64,000 bases of DNA. It comes from Mycobacterium scrofulaceum. Lineage in GTDB: Bacteria; Actinomycetota; Actinomycetes; Mycobacteriales; Mycobacteriaceae. The translations under genes and the position numbers were made by a program. Every line of letters begins with the position of its first letter. Within the stretch, counting starts at the first letter, position 1. The stretch covers positions 62,001 to 126,000 of the forward strand of contig NZ_LZJW01000087.1 in assembly GCF_001667885.1 (NCBI RefSeq), written 5' to 3'. Below the pieces are notes generated by a model. That model saw only the letters and a program-made list of their open reading frames with translations, did no database searches and was not told the origin of the DNA. Positions 1 to 10,916 of this stretch are shown in pieces.

Positions 1-267
1 GAGCGCTTCGCCACCCCGCTGACCATGTCGACGCTGGGCGACATGTCCTACGCCGACATCGGGCGGCAGCTGTCGGCGCTGGCCGACGCCTACGACGTCA
101 AGCTGCCCCGCGAGCTGGTGCTGATCGGCAAGCAGTTCCTCTACGTCGAGCGGTACATGAAATTGCTGGCCCCCAAGTGGCAGATGATGTCCGACCCCCA
201 GCTGACCGGATACTTCGCGAACTTCATGGTCGAGGTCAGCCGCGAGCACCAATCCGAAGAGGTCTGA
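1..267 (+). CDS. ABC1/UbiB-type atypical kinase, C-terminal end (partial)
   Basis: The open frame runs in from the left edge of the window and ends at TGA 265-267, giving about 88 residues of C-terminus. The segment is helical and carries a YADIGRQL...VLIGKQFLYVERY pattern, as at the end of mycobacterial ABC1/UbiB-like atypical kinases. The next gene is lipG, the same order as Rv0647c-lipG in M. tuberculosis, which supports the call. The kinase core is outside the window, so catalytic residues cannot be checked. The stop codon overlaps the lipG start by one base, so the two are probably co-transcribed and translationally coupled. Confidence 0.6.
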   Translation, partial: ERFATPLTMSTLGDMSYADIGRQLSALADAYDVKLPRELVLIGKQFLYVERYMKLLAPKWQMMSDPQLTGYFANFMVEVSREHQSEEV

Positions 268-1184
268 TGGAGGTCCGCACCGGGCACGCCACTGTCTTCG
301 ATCCCAGGGGCGACCTGAAGCTCTACTACGAGGACATGGGCGACATCGACGACCCGCCCGTGCTGCTGATCATGGGGCTGGGCGCCCAGCTGGTGCTGTG
401 GCGAACCGCCTTCTGCGAGCGGCTGGTCCGCCACGGCCTGCGCGTGATCCGGTACGACAACCGCGACGTCGGCCTGTCGAGCAAGACGCAGCACCGCGGC
501 ACCGGCCAGCCGTTGGTGACGCGGTTGGCCCGCTCCTGGCTGGGGCTGCCGAGCGACGCGCCGTACAAGCTCGAGGACATGGCCGACGACGCCGCGGCCG
601 TGCTGGATCACCTGGGGATCGAGGACGCGCACATCGTGGGCGCGTCGATGGGCGGCATGATCGCCCAGATCTTCGCCGCACGATTCCGCGAGCGGACCAA
701 GACCCTCGGAGTCATCTTCTCCAGCAACAATTCGGCGGGTCTGCCGCCGCCCGGGCCGCGCCAGTTACTGGCGCTCATCAAGGGCCCGGCGCCGAACTCG
801 CCGCGCGACGTGATCGTCGACAACGCGATCCGGGTCAGCAAGATCATCGGCAGCCGGCGCTACCTGGCATCCGAGGAGCAGCTGCGGGCCGAGGCCATCG
901 AAAGCTACGAACGCAGCTATTACCCGTGGGGCGTCGCCCGGCATTTCGACGCCGTGCTGGGCAGCGGCAGCCTGAAGCGCTACAACCGGCGGACCGCCGC
1001 GCCGACCGTGGTGATCCACGGCCGGGCCGACAAGCTGATGCGGCCCTTCGGCGGCCGCGCGGTGGCCGGGGCCATCGACGGCGCTCGATTGGTGTTATTC
1101 GACGGGATGGGCCATGATCTGCCACAGCAGTTGTGGGATCAGGTGATCGGCGTGCTGACGACCAACTTCGCCAAAGCCGGCTAA
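267..1184 (+). CDS. lipG: alpha/beta hydrolase, LipG-type esterase/lipase
   Basis: A 305-residue serine hydrolase of the alpha/beta fold, predicted to cleave ester or thioester bonds of lipid-like substrates. The nucleophile elbow GASMGG places the catalytic serine near residue 127. An oxyanion-hole region follows LLIMGLG near 35, an acid is likely in HGRADKL near 255, and the catalytic histidine is in GMGHDLP near 283. The ATG at 267 overlaps the previous stop codon and gives a length close to LipG of M. tuberculosis (about 301 residues); an upstream in-frame start would run into the neighbouring gene. Position between the ABC1-like kinase and mmaA1 matches the mycolate methyltransferase locus, suggesting a role linked to cell-envelope lipids, which is inference. 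Confidence 0.85.
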   Translation: MEVRTGHATVFDPRGDLKLYYEDMGDIDDPPVLLIMGLGAQLVLWRTAFCERLVRHGLRVIRYDNRDVGLSSKTQHRGTGQPLVTRLARSWLGLPSDAPYKLEDMADDAAAVLDHLGIEDAHIVGASMGGMIAQIFAARFRERTKTLGVIFSSNNSAGLPPPGPRQLLALIKGPAPNSPRDVIVDNAIRVSKIIGSRRYLASEEQLRAEAIESYERSYYPWGVARHFDAVLGSGSLKRYNRRTAAPTVVIHGRADKLMRPFGGRAVAGAIDGARLVLFDGMGHDLPQQLWDQVIGVLTTNFAKAG

Positions 1185-2132
<948 letters not shown>

Positions 2133-2250
2133 CGCTCCGCCCGGAAAAACTCCGGCGCACGCGCGCGCAAATACGGCGTTTCGAATCCGTGGCGAGTACC
2201 GTCCCCGAGTGGGCGGCCACCTCTGTCGTGCCCGCCCCTGGGGAGGACAG

Positions 2251-3132
2251 ATGTCTGACAACCCGGCCGGCGCTGTAGGGACGCGATCCAATTCGGAGGA
2301 CGTGCGGGCGCACTACGACCTCTCGAACGAATTCTTCGCGCTGTTCCAGGATCCGACCCGGACCTACAGCTGCGCGTATTTCCCCCGCGAGCAGATGACC
2401 CTGCAGGAGGCGCAGCTCGCCAAGCTCGACCTGACGCTGGACAAGCTCGGGCTCCAGCCGGGGATGACGCTGCTCGACGTCGGCTGCGGCTGGGGTTCGA
2501 TGCTCAAACGCGCCGTGGAGCGCTACGACGTCAACGTCGTCGGGCTGACGCTGTCCAAAAACCAGCACGCCTACTGCCAGGAGGTGCTCGACGGGATCGA
2601 CACCGGCCGCTCGCGGCGGGCGCTGCTGTGCGACTGGTCGGAGTTCAGCGAGCCCGTGGACCGCATCGTCACCATCGAGGCGTTGGAGCACTTCGGCTTT
2701 CACCGCTACGACGACTTGTTCAAGTTCGCCCACACCTCGCTGCCCGGCGACGGCGTGATGCTGCTCCACTCGATCACCGGTTTGCACGGCAGGCAGGTGA
2801 TCGAGCGCGGCCTGCCGCTGACGATGGAGGTCGCCAGGTTCATCCGGTTCATCGTGACCGAGATCTTCCCGGGCGGCCGGTTGCCGATGATCGAGAAGAT
2901 CGAGGAACACGCGGCGAAGGCCGGCTTCCGGGTCACCCGCGTCCAGTCGTTGCAAACCGACTTCGCCAGGACCCTCGACCTGTGGGCCGGCGCCCTGCAG
3001 GCGCGCAGGGCCGACGCGATCGATATCCAATCCGAGGAGGTCTACGAGCGCTACATGAGATACCTGACCGGCTGTGCCAGGGCTTTCCGCGCCGGCTACA
3101 TCGACTGCAACCAATTCACGCTGGAAAAGTAG
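2251..3132 (+). CDS. mmaA3: methoxymycolic acid synthase MmaA3
   Basis: A 293-residue SAM-dependent O-methyltransferase, the family member known to methylate the distal hydroxyl of hydroxymycolates to give methoxymycolates. The N-terminus MSDN...RSN, the IEALEHFGF block (140-148) and the exact length match MmaA3. The SAM motif LLDVGCGWG is at about 74-82. Gly98, the residue whose change inactivates MmaA3 in methoxy-negative M. bovis BCG strains, is present. Start ATG 2251 follows GGGAGGA at 2241-2247. It lies between mmaA1 and mmaA4; the mmaA2 that sits between mmaA1 and mmaA3 in M. tuberculosis is missing here and a close relative is found at 15768. Confidence 0.88.
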   Translation: MSDNPAGAVGTRSNSEDVRAHYDLSNEFFALFQDPTRTYSCAYFPREQMTLQEAQLAKLDLTLDKLGLQPGMTLLDVGCGWGSMLKRAVERYDVNVVGLTLSKNQHAYCQEVLDGIDTGRSRRALLCDWSEFSEPVDRIVTIEALEHFGFHRYDDLFKFAHTSLPGDGVMLLHSITGLHGRQVIERGLPLTMEVARFIRFIVTEIFPGGRLPMIEKIEEHAAKAGFRVTRVQSLQTDFARTLDLWAGALQARRADAIDIQSEEVYERYMRYLTGCARAFRAGYIDCNQFTLEK

Positions 3133-3203
3133 ACTTCGGTATCGTTGCACGTCACGCCGCGGGCAATACGCGGCGAACCCCATCCAGGAGAACAAGACGA
3201 AAA

Positions 3204-4100
3204 ATGGCTGATCAACCGACTAGCCCGACGAAGACGCGGACGGCTCCCGAGGACATTCAGGCGCATTACGACGTCTCCGACGACTTCTTCGCCCTGTTCC
3301 AGGACCCGACGCGGACCTACAGCTGCGCGTACTTCGCCCGCGACGACATGACGCTGGAAGAGGCGCAGTACGCCAAGATCGACCTCAACCTCGACCAGCT
3401 GGACCTCAAGCCGGGCATGACCCTGCTGGACATCGGTTGCGGTTGGGGCACCACCATGAAGCGCGCCGTCGAGCGGTTCGACGTCAACGTCATCGGCCTG
3501 ACCCTGTCCAAGAACCAGCACGCCCGCTGCGAGCAGGTGTTGGCGTCGATCGACAGCGACCGTTCGCGTGAGGTCCGGCTGCAGAACTGGGAGGACTTCA
3601 CCGAGCCCGTCGACCGCATCGTGTCGATCGAGGCGTTCGAGCACTTCGGGCACGAGAACTACGACGACTTCTTCAAGCGGACGTTCGACATCATGCCCGA
3701 GGACGGTCGGATGACCGTGCAGAGCAGCGTCAGCTACCACCCGTACGACCTGGCCGCCCGCGGCAAGAAGCTGACGTTCGAGACGGCGCGGTTCATCAAG
3801 TTCATCATCACCGAGATCTTCCCGGGTGGCCGCCTGCCGTCCACGCAGATGATGGTCGACCACGGCGAGAAGGCGGGATTCGTTGTGCCCGAGCCGCTTT
3901 CACTGCGGCCGCACTACATCAAGACGCTGCACATCTGGGGCGACACCCTCGAGTCGAACAAGGACAAGGCCATCAAAGTCACCTCCGAAGAGGTGTACAA
4001 CCGCTACATCAAGTACCTGCGCGGGTGCGAGCACTACTTCACCGACGAGGCACTCGACGTCAGCCTGGTGACCTACCTCAAGCCCGGAGCCGTCAGCTGA
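3204..4100 (+). CDS. mmaA4: hydroxymycolate synthase MmaA4 (Hma)
   Basis: A 298-residue SAM-dependent methyltransferase. MmaA4 adds a methyl group at the distal double bond of meromycolates and yields the hydroxy branch that is the precursor of methoxy- and ketomycolates. Visible features are the conserved Cys41, the SAM motif LLDIGCGWG at about 74-82, and [13 protein letters not shown] at 141-153 with the Glu in place of the Gly seen in cyclopropane synthases. The ending YLKPGAVS also differs from the cyclopropane synthases. Start ATG 3204 follows an AGGAG at 3185-3189. With mmaA3 directly upstream, the pair predicts oxygenated, methoxy-type mycolates. Confidence 0.9.
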   Translation: MADQPTSPTKTRTAPEDIQAHYDVSDDFFALFQDPTRTYSCAYFARDDMTLEEAQYAKIDLNLDQLDLKPGMTLLDIGCGWGTTMKRAVERFDVNVIGLTLSKNQHARCEQVLASIDSDRSREVRLQNWEDFTEPVDRIVSIEAFEHFGHENYDDFFKRTFDIMPEDGRMTVQSSVSYHPYDLAARGKKLTFETARFIKFIITEIFPGGRLPSTQMMVDHGEKAGFVVPEPLSLRPHYIKTLHIWGDTLESNKDKAIKVTSEEVYNRYIKYLRGCEHYFTDEALDVSLVTYLKPGAVS

Positions 4101-4112
4101 TTTCTCCGCCGC

Positions 4113-4139
4113 TGTCGGATTAGGGCTGCGTCGTTCGTC
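4113..4139 (+). promoter_or_regulatory. candidate ECF42-type promoter upstream of the YCII gene
   Basis: TGTCGG at 4113-4118 and CGTC at 4136-4139 are 17 bases apart in the leader of the YCII/sigma factor pair. ECF42 sigma factors have been described as recognising a TGTCGA-like -35 element and driving their own DGPF-protein genes, so self-regulation is plausible. The match is imperfect and made by eye. Confidence 0.25.
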
Positions 4140-4194
4140 GGATGGGTAGAGAGTGGAGCACGGGGCTTCGCTCGCTATCTGGAGGTGACGAGAG

Positions 4195-4890
4195 ATGCAG
4201 TACTTCGCCCTATTGATCAGCAGGGAACAGGACCGCACGCCCGAAAGCCCGGACGCGATGGCCGCCTGGGGGAACTTTCACGCCAAGGCGGGCCCCGCGA
4301 TCAAATCCGGGGACGCCCTGGCGCCCGCCGCCGCGGCGGCGGTCATCACCGGCGGCCCGGATGCGCCGGTGGTCACCGACGGCCCCTTCGCCGAATCCGC
4401 GGAAGTGGCCTGCGGCTTCTACCTGTTCGAAGCGGAGAACCTCGACGAGGCGCTGGCATTGGCGCGCGACGTCCCGCTCGCCACGTTCGGTGCCGTGGAG
4501 GTCTGGCCCACGGTCCACTCGGTGGAGCTGTCCCGCGAGCTGACCGGCAACGACTGGCTCGCGCTGCTGCTGGAGCCGGCCGAATCGGCGCACACGCCGG
4601 GCACGCCGGAGTGGGAGGCGGTGGCGGCAAAGCACGCCGATCTGCATGCGGCCGCGGGCGATCACATCATCGGCGGCGCCGCGTTGCACGATCGGTCCAC
4701 GGCAACGACCGTGCGGGTGCGCGACGGCGAGGTGCTGATCACCGACGGGCCCTACGTGGAGGGCGCCGAGATCGCCACCGGGATCTACCTGTTGAGCGCC
4801 GCGGACCGCGAAGAGGCGGTCAAGCTGGCGTCGATGATCCCCGCCTCGACGGTGCAGGTGCGGCAGCTGGCCGGGCTCTCGGGGCTCTGA
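4195..4890 (+). CDS. tandem YCII (DGPF) domain protein
   Basis: A 231-residue protein built from two YCII-like domains, roughly 1-105 and 118-225. Each has the hallmark VTDGPF / ITDGPY signature followed by a GFYLF / GIYLL strand. YCII domains are small alpha/beta-barrel folds related to muconolactone isomerase and usually lack a proven reaction. DGPF proteins are the standard genomic partner of ECF42 sigma factors, and the next gene (9 bases downstream) is such a factor. A GGAGGTGACG ribosome site at 4181-4190 supports ATG 4195. The protein is probably a target and possibly a signal-sensing partner of the sigma factor; that role is inference. Confidence 0.75.
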   Translation: MQYFALLISREQDRTPESPDAMAAWGNFHAKAGPAIKSGDALAPAAAAAVITGGPDAPVVTDGPFAESAEVACGFYLFEAENLDEALALARDVPLATFGAVEVWPTVHSVELSRELTGNDWLALLLEPAESAHTPGTPEWEAVAAKHADLHAAAGDHIIGGAALHDRSTATTVRVRDGEVLITDGPYVEGAEIATGIYLLSAADREEAVKLASMIPASTVQVRQLAGLSGL

Positions 4891-4899
4891 GCGTCGCCG

Positions 4900-6126
4900 G
4901 TGTCCGACCTGGACGGCGTCTTTCGCCGGGAGTGGGGGCCCGCCGTCGCCGCGCTCGCGCGGTGGTCCGGCGACCTCACCATCGCCGAAGACGCCGTCCA
5001 GGAAGCCTGCGCCGAGGCGCTTCGTAGCTGGGGCCGGGACGGGCCGCCGGACAACCCCGGCGGATGGCTGGTGACCGTCGCCCGCAACCGGGCGCGGGAT
5101 CGCCTGCGCCGCGAATCCGTCCGCCCCGGAAAGGAATTGGCGGCCTTGAAAAATCACGTCGACGAAATCCGGGCGCGCACCGAACACACCGACCCGTCGC
5201 CGGTGCGCGACGACGAGCTGCGGATGATGTTCACCTGCGCGCACCCCGCGCTGGACCGCCAGTCGCAACTGGCGCTGACGCTGCGGCTGGTGTCGGGGTT
5301 GACCGTCACCGAGATCGCCCGCGCGCTGCTGCAGACCGACGCCGCGATCGGCCAGCGGATCACGCGCGCCAAGAGCAAGATTCGGCACGCCAACATTCCG
5401 CTGCGGGTGCCGCCCGCCGAGCTGCTGCCCGAACGCACCCCGCACGTGCTGGGTTGCGTGTATTCGGTGTTCACCGAGGGGTATTGGTCGACGGCCGGCC
5501 CGTCGGCGATCCGCGACGAACTGTGCGACGAGGGGATCCGGCTCGCCGGGGAGCTGTGCGCGCTGATGCCGCAGGAGCCCGAGGCCCACGCGCTGGCCGC
5601 CCTGATGCTGCTGCACGATTCGCGGCGGGCCACCCGGGTCGACGACGCCGGGATGCTGGTCCCGCTCGAGGACCAGGACCGCCGCCGGTGGGACCGCGGC
5701 CGCATCGCCCGGGGGCTCGATCGGCTCCGGCTGGCCGAGGGATCGGGCGGCCCCTACCTGGCGCAGGCAGTGATCGCCGCGGTGCACGCGACGGCGCCCA
5801 GCTGGGAGCGGACGGACTGGGTCACCATCTGCGCGGCCTACGACCGCTTGCTGCGGCTGACCAACTCGCCGGTCGTGCGCGCCAACCGCGCCCTGGCGGT
5901 CGGCTTCCGCGACGGTCCCGACGCCGGCCTGGCCGCCCTGGACGAGGTGGCGCCCGACGCCCGGTTAAGCCGCTCCAACCTCGTCGCGACGGTGCGCGCC
6001 GACCTGCTCCGGCGCGCGGGCAGGCCGGCCGAGGCCGTCGTCTGGTACCGAGAAGCGTTGACAGTCAACGGTTCCGAGCCGGGCCGCGAGTTCCTGCGGC
6101 GCCGCATCGCCGAGTGCGGCGGGTAG
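4900..6126 (+). CDS. ECF42-type RNA polymerase sigma factor
   Basis: A 408-residue sigma factor, about twice normal ECF length. Residues 1-90 hold sigma region 2 (AEDAVQEACAEAL, then PPDNPGGWLVTVARN). Region 4 follows at about 105-170 with a helix-turn-helix around LTVTEIARALLQT. The remainder is a helical, TPR-like C-terminal extension (ANRALAVG, AEAVVWYREAL) typical of the ECF42 group. GTG 4900 is the first usable start after the YCII stop and gives the family N-terminus. The C-terminal extension is thought to replace a separate anti-sigma factor. The gene converges on rplA with only 16 bases between the two stops. Confidence 0.8.
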   Translation: MSDLDGVFRREWGPAVAALARWSGDLTIAEDAVQEACAEALRSWGRDGPPDNPGGWLVTVARNRARDRLRRESVRPGKELAALKNHVDEIRARTEHTDPSPVRDDELRMMFTCAHPALDRQSQLALTLRLVSGLTVTEIARALLQTDAAIGQRITRAKSKIRHANIPLRVPPAELLPERTPHVLGCVYSVFTEGYWSTAGPSAIRDELCDEGIRLAGELCALMPQEPEAHALAALMLLHDSRRATRVDDAGMLVPLEDQDRRRWDRGRIARGLDRLRLAEGSGGPYLAQAVIAAVHATAPSWERTDWVTICAAYDRLLRLTNSPVVRANRALAVGFRDGPDAGLAALDEVAPDARLSRSNLVATVRADLLRRAGRPAEAVVWYREALTVNGSEPGREFLRRRIAECGG

Positions 6127-6142
6127 CCGGCCCTGCTGCGGC

Positions 6143-6850
6143 TCAGGCCTCGGCGAAGTTCCGGGTGACGGACGGGTCCACCGGGATGCCCGGGCCCGTG
6201 GTCGTCGACACCGTGATCTTCTTCAGGTAACGGCCCTTGGAGGCCGACGGCTTGAGCCGCAGCACCTCGTCGAGGGCGGCGCCGTAGTTCTCCGCGAGGG
6301 CCTTCTCGTCGAAGGACGCCTTGCCGATGACGAAGTGCAGGTTGGCCTGCTTGTCGATGCGGAAGTTGATCTTGCCGCCCTTGATGTCGGCCACGGCCTT
6401 GGCGACGTCCGGGGTGACGGTGCCCGTCTTGGGGTTGGGCATCAGACCGCGCGGGCCCAAGACGCGGGCAATGCGCCCGACCTTGGCCATCTGGTCGGGC
6501 GTCGCGATCGCGGCGTCGAAGTCCAGGAAGCCGCCCTGGATCTTCTCGATCAGGTCGTCGCTGCCGACGATGTCGGCGCCGGCGGCCTGGGCCTGCTCGG
6601 CCTTGTCGCCGACCGCGAACACCGCGACGCGGGCGGTCTTACCGGTGCCGTGCGGCAGGTTGACCGTGCCGCGGACCATCTGGTCCGCCTTGCGCGGGTC
6701 GACGCCGAGGCGGATCGCCACCTCGACGGTCGCGTCCTGCTTGGCCGACGCGGTCTCCTTGGCGAGCTTGGCCGCCTCCAGCGGGCTGTACAGGTTGTTG
6801 CGGTCCACCTTCTCGGCGGCGGCGCGGTATGCCTTGCTGTTCTTGCTCAT
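6143..6850 (-). CDS. rplA: 50S ribosomal protein L1
   Basis: A 235-residue ribosomal protein that forms the mobile L1 stalk at the tRNA exit site of the 50S subunit. The family signature [16 protein letters not shown] lies near 131-146, and DLIEKIQGG and KGGKINFR are also present. ATG 6850 ([10 protein letters not shown]) is chosen over an in-frame TTG four codons upstream because it gives the standard mycobacterial N-terminus and length. It is the last gene of the secE-nusG-rplK-rplA string on the minus strand. L1 represses its own operon in many bacteria by binding a leader that mimics the rRNA site; such a leader was not verified here. Confidence 0.97.
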   Translation of the reverse strand: MSKNSKAYRAAAEKVDRNNLYSPLEAAKLAKETASAKQDATVEVAIRLGVDPRKADQMVRGTVNLPHGTGKTARVAVFAVGDKAEQAQAAGADIVGSDDLIEKIQGGFLDFDAAIATPDQMAKVGRIARVLGPRGLMPNPKTGTVTPDVAKAVADIKGGKINFRIDKQANLHFVIGKASFDEKALAENYGAALDEVLRLKPSASKGRYLKKITVSTTTGPGIPVDPSVTRNFAEA

Positions 6851-6922
6851 TGATTCATCCAATCTGGTGTTGGGTCGTGGTTAAGCAGCGGGCCGAAGCT
6901 GGCCCTCCCACGGTGTCGGAAA

Positions 6923-7351
6923 CTATTCGACGGTGATGCCCATCGACCGGGCGGTCCCGGCGATGATCTTGGCGGCGGCGTCGATGTCGTTGGCGTTGAG
7001 GTCGGTCTTCTTCGTCTCGGCGATCTCGCGAACCTGGTCCCAGGTCACCTTGGCCACCTTGGTCTTGTGCGGCTCGGCCGAGCCCTTGCCCACGCCCGCG
7101 GCCTTGAGCAGCAGCTTGGCCGCCGGCGGCGTCTTGAGCGCGAACGTGAAGCTGCGGTCCTCGTAGACCGTGATCTCCACCGGGATGACCTGGCCGCGCT
7201 GGTTCTCCGTGGCGGCGTTGTAGGCCTTGCAGAACTCCATGATGTTGACGCCGTGCTGGCCGAGCGCGGGTCCGACCGGCGGGGCGGGGTTGGCCTGCCC
7301 GGCCACGATCTGCAGCTTGATCAGCCCAACGACTTTCTTCTTCGGGGCCAT
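6923..7351 (-). CDS. rplK: 50S ribosomal protein L11
   Basis: A 142-residue ribosomal protein of the GTPase-associated centre, which binds 23S rRNA and contacts translation factors. The N-terminal [18 protein letters not shown] carries the proline hinge typical of L11, and the C-terminal rRNA-binding domain has [20 protein letters not shown]. Start ATG 7351 gives the MAPKKKV N-terminus of mycobacterial L11. It lies 30 bases after nusG and 72 bases before rplA on the same strand, the conserved order for this operon. Confidence 0.97.
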   Translation of the reverse strand: MAPKKKVVGLIKLQIVAGQANPAPPVGPALGQHGVNIMEFCKAYNAATENQRGQVIPVEITVYEDRSFTFALKTPPAAKLLLKAAGVGKGSAEPHKTKVAKVTWDQVREIAETKKTDLNANDIDAAAKIIAGTARSMGITVE

Positions 7352-7381
7352 GGGTGTTGGTGTTCCTTCCTAACTAACGTT

Positions 7382-8140
<759 letters not shown>

Positions 8141-8151
8141 CTATCTATCGC

Positions 8152-8607
8152 TCAGCCGAACACCAGCAGCACGAGCTTGGTGAGGCCGAAATCCGCGAGG
8201 CCGACCAGCGCCACCATGAAGGCCAGGAACGCCAGCACCACCGACGTGTAGGTGACCATCTGCTTGCGGTTCGGCCAGATGACCTTGCGCATCTCCGCAA
8301 CCACCTGCTTGAGGTAGTTGAAGACGAAGACGAACGGGTTGGCCGAACGGTCTCCAGGCTTCTTCGGCTTCTTGCCCTTCGTGGCCTTCTTGGCTTTGGC
8401 GCCCTTGTCCTGCTTGGCGGCCTCGGCCTCGTCCGCCGACTCTACGTCGACGTCCTCGCCCGCGTCGGCCGCTCGCTGCCGGGATCGTTTGCCGGTCGGT
8501 CGCTGCGGCCGCGTCACCACAGCGGTCCGACCGCCGCTCGCGCGGTCGTCCTCCCTGTCAGCGCCGTCGCTTGTGGCGTCGTTGGCAGCATCGCCTTCGT
8601 CGCTCAC
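8152..8607 (-). CDS. secE: preprotein translocase subunit SecE
   Basis: A 151-residue essential subunit of the SecYEG channel that clamps SecY. The first 90 residues are a charged, low-complexity cytosolic extension typical of mycobacteria. The conserved SecE core follows: [20 protein letters not shown] and then one C-terminal membrane helix ([17 protein letters not shown]). The GTG at 8607 is preferred because the encoded SDEGD N-terminus matches mycobacterial SecE and a TAAGGAG ribosome site lies just upstream; extending further would run into an unrelated Arg/Gly-rich frame. It heads the nusG-rplK-rplA string and is separated from hadC by tRNA-Trp. Confidence 0.93.
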   Translation of the reverse strand: MSDEGDAANDATSDGADREDDRASGGRTAVVTRPQRPTGKRSRQRAADAGEDVDVESADEAEAAKQDKGAKAKKATKGKKPKKPGDRSANPFVFVFNYLKQVVAEMRKVIWPNRKQMVTYTSVVLAFLAFMVALVGLADFGLTKLVLLVFG

Positions 8608-8755
8608 CGCATGCTCCTTAAGTTTGCTTGTGTCCCGCGGGCCGCCCCGTGGTGGACGGCCACTATTCCAGTGTCCACCATGGCACGCCCTATCTCTTGT
8701 CCGGCTCCTCCCCGGGCCGGGAAAGGCCCGCATCGTCGCCAGACGTCGTGTTCAG

Positions 8756-8828
<73 letters not shown>

Positions 8829-8972
8829 TCGCGGTTGGCAGGCCAACCTGCGCTTACCTACCGGGGCTTACATGACACGCGCGCCTTCCGATTGCTCGAA
8901 TCCCGGAAAGCGCGCTAATGCTGGGAAAACCCCGAGGTCCGAGTGTACATCGACGCGCCAGCCAGATACTAA

Positions 8973-9470
8973 TTACGCCGTTCTGACGACCTGGCCGGAA
9001 TCCGGGTCCCATTTAAGGTTCTCCGACTCGGCGTACTGGCTCATCAACGTGGTGTAGGACTGCAGGACCACCCGGCCCTCATCGTCGGTGCAGGTGTTCC
9101 TGGTGACCACGATGTCGGCGCCGAACCGCTCGTCGACCGAGTGGATGTCCATCCGGGCCCACAGCTTGTCGCCGGCCTTGATCGGCCGGGAGAACACGAA
9201 CCGCTGGTCGACCTGGACGATCACCAGGGTCTCCATGCCAATGTCGACGTGGCGGAAGAAGTCGAGCTGGACCAGCTTGGCGAAGATCGTCGCATAGGTC
9301 AGCGGCGCCAGGATCGCGTCGTGACCCAGTTCGGCGGCCGCGTCCTCGCTGTAATGCGCCGGGTGGCGGTCCTTGACGGCTTGCGCGAACTGGCGGAGTT
9401 GTTCGCGCCCCACGACGAAGTAGTCCGGGTACCGCCAGATCATCCCGCGGATATCGGTCTTCAGTGCCAT
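8973..9470 (-). CDS. hadC: (3R)-hydroxyacyl-ACP dehydratase subunit HadC
   Basis: A 165-residue MaoC-like hot-dog subunit. HadC is the non-catalytic substrate-binding partner that pairs with HadB to form the HadBC dehydratase, which removes water from 3-hydroxyacyl-AcpM during late mycolic acid chain elongation in FAS-II. The hot-dog fold is visible as APLTYATIFAKLVQLDFF and IVQVDQRFVFSRPIKAGD. It lacks the Asp-His catalytic pair found in HadB. The N-terminus MALKTDIRGMIWRYPDYF and length match HadC. It follows hadB by 9 bases as the third gene of hadABC. Confidence 0.95.
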   Translation of the reverse strand: MALKTDIRGMIWRYPDYFVVGREQLRQFAQAVKDRHPAHYSEDAAAELGHDAILAPLTYATIFAKLVQLDFFRHVDIGMETLVIVQVDQRFVFSRPIKAGDKLWARMDIHSVDERFGADIVVTRNTCTDDEGRVVLQSYTTLMSQYAESENLKWDPDSGQVVRTA

Positions 9471-9479
9471 TGACCGGAC

Positions 9480-9908
9480 CTATGCGAGGGTCGCGGACGC
9501 GATGGCCCTGCCGAAGATCTTCTTGCCGCCGGTGGTGGCCGTCAACGCGATGGTCACGGACTTGGTCTCCGGGTCGGCCGACTTCACCCGGCCGTTGAAG
9601 ACCAGCTCGGCGCCCTTGCCGTCGTTGGGCACCGGCACCACCGCGGTGAACCGCACGTTGTACTCGGTGACGGCGCCGGGGTCACCGATCCACGCGGTGA
9701 CGTAGCCGCCGCCGATGCCCATGGTCAGCATGCCGTGCGCGATCGCGGTGTCCAGCCCGACGACCTTGGCCATCTCGTCGTCCCAGTGGATCGGGTTCAG
9801 GTCACCCGAGACGCCCGCGTAATTCACCAGATCCTGACGGGTCAGCGGGTAGGTCCGCTCCGGGAGCTGGTCACCCACCTTCACCGAGCTGAACTCACGC
9901 AGTGGCAT
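9480..9908 (-). CDS. hadB: (3R)-hydroxyacyl-ACP dehydratase catalytic subunit HadB
   Basis: A 142-residue MaoC-type hydratase, the shared catalytic subunit of the HadAB and HadBC complexes of FAS-II. The catalytic Asp36 and His41 are visible in SGDLNPIHWDD. The hot-dog helix HGMLTMGIGGGYVT follows. ATG 9908 (MPLREFSSVK) is chosen over the longer in-frame TTG/ATG starts because it gives the exact HadB length of 142; the upstream extension is the hadA reading frame seen in another phase. It overlaps the end of hadA by 14 bases, implying translational coupling that would keep subunit amounts balanced. Confidence 0.96.
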   Translation of the reverse strand: MPLREFSSVKVGDQLPERTYPLTRQDLVNYAGVSGDLNPIHWDDEMAKVVGLDTAIAHGMLTMGIGGGYVTAWIGDPGAVTEYNVRFTAVVPVPNDGKGAELVFNGRVKSADPETKSVTIALTATTGGKKIFGRAIASATLA

Positions 9909-10374
9909 CAGAAAATCCCTCTTCTCCATCCTCACCGGCACGGCCCGCCAGGGTCGTGTAGGTCTCCTGCACAACATCACCGGCCTCGTTGGTGATGATG
10001 TTCTTGGTCACGATGATCTGGGTGCCGTGCGAAACGCGCATCGAGTCCACGTAGACGTCGCAGTGCAGTATGTCGCCCGCCACGATCGGCGCCATGAACT
10101 TCAGCACCTGGTCGACCTGCACGATCTGCGCGTCCTGGACGGCAACGTTGGCGTGCTTGAAGAACGCCGACTGCGCCTTGTAGCCGAACACGCAGATGAA
10201 CGTCAGCGGCGCGGGCAGGCCGCCATAGCCGAGCTCCGCGGCCGCCTTCTCCTCGATGAACATCGCGTCGTCGTTCTGCACGGCGACGGCGTACTCACGG
10301 ATCTTCTCCCGCTCCACGACGTAATGGTCGGGATAGCGGTAATGCATCCCGACGATGCTCTCGCTTAACGGCAC
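9895..10374 (-). CDS. hadA: (3R)-hydroxyacyl-ACP dehydratase subunit HadA
   Basis: A 159-residue MaoC-like subunit that pairs with HadB to form HadAB, the early-elongation FAS-II dehydratase and a target of thiocarlide and thiacetazone class drugs. Cys61, the position linked to those drugs in M. tuberculosis, appears as FICVFGYKAQ. The protein ends with an acidic tail GEDGEEGFSD. The start is GTG 10374 (MPLSESIVGMHYRYP). It heads hadABC downstream of rpmG and overlaps hadB by 14 bases. Confidence 0.95.
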   Translation of the reverse strand: MPLSESIVGMHYRYPDHYVVEREKIREYAVAVQNDDAMFIEEKAAAELGYGGLPAPLTFICVFGYKAQSAFFKHANVAVQDAQIVQVDQVLKFMAPIVAGDILHCDVYVDSMRVSHGTQIIVTKNIITNEAGDVVQETYTTLAGRAGEDGEEGFSDATA

Positions 10375-10424
10375 GGCTCTAAAATCTACCTAGTCAGTGG
10401 CGAATAAACGGTCGTGGGGCGCCG

Positions 10425-10592
10425 CTAGCGGGTTTCCCGGTGGGCCTGGTGCTTGCCACAGTTCGGGCAGAACTTCTTCAGCTCCATGCGGTCGGGGTCG
10501 TTCCGGCGGTTCTTCTTGGTGATGTAGTTGCGGTGCTTGCACACCTCGCAGGCCAAGGTGATCTTCGGCCGCACGTCGGTACTGGAAGCCAT
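10425..10592 (-). CDS. rpmG: 50S ribosomal protein L33
   Basis: A 55-residue zinc-ribbon L33. The two CxxC pairs are visible as CEVCKHRN and CPNCGKHQ, so this is the zinc-containing C+ form. ATG 10592 gives [12 protein letters not shown] and the stop is TAG at 10425-10427. It lies between tRNA-Met and hadA, matching rpmG2 in the tubercle bacillus. Because an alternative, Cys-free L33 paralogue is common in mycobacteria, this copy is probably the zinc-replete form; that second copy is not in this window. Confidence 0.95.
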   Translation of the reverse strand: MASSTDVRPKITLACEVCKHRNYITKKNRRNDPDRMELKKFCPNCGKHQAHRETR

Positions 10593-10637
10593 GACGGTTC
10601 TCTCTCAACTCTCTAAAAACTGCGCGTTGTTGTGTTG

Positions 10638-10711
<74 letters not shown>

Positions 10712-10763
10712 TCTGGCCACCCCTTTTGGGGTAGTGCCGCCCACGCCTGCTCGGCGTCCGCCG

Positions 10764-10836
10764 AGCCCCCTAACGGAATCGAACCGTTGACCTTTTCCTT
10801 ACCATGGAAACGCTCTACCGACTGAGCTAAGGGGGC
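10764..10836 (-). tRNA. thrT: tRNA-Thr (GGT anticodon)
   Basis: A 73-nt cloverleaf on the minus strand. The acceptor GCCCCCT pairs with AGGGGGC, the anticodon arm is TTTCC-ATGGTAA-GGAAA with anticodon GGT, the T-arm contains GGTTCGATTCC, and the discriminator is U. No CCA is encoded. It is paired with tRNA-Met 52 bases away, as in other mycobacteria. Confidence 0.94.
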
Positions 10837-10916
10837 CGTTCACCCGAATCGGACGTGCTGCCGCGGGCCTAAAAGAGGGTACAGCCTGGCGCGCAAGCGG
10901 ACCAAACCAATGGGCG

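Noticed and set aside
2628..3203. Long open frame extending mmaA4 upstream across mmaA3
   Set aside because: The upstream part is an Arg/His-rich shadow of mmaA3; the real start is ATG 3204 with a ribosome site and the known length.
10749..10766. GCTCGGC/GCCGAGC hairpin after tRNA-Thr
   Set aside because: It overlaps the tRNA 3' end, so it may just be chance or a processing feature; not enough to call a terminator.
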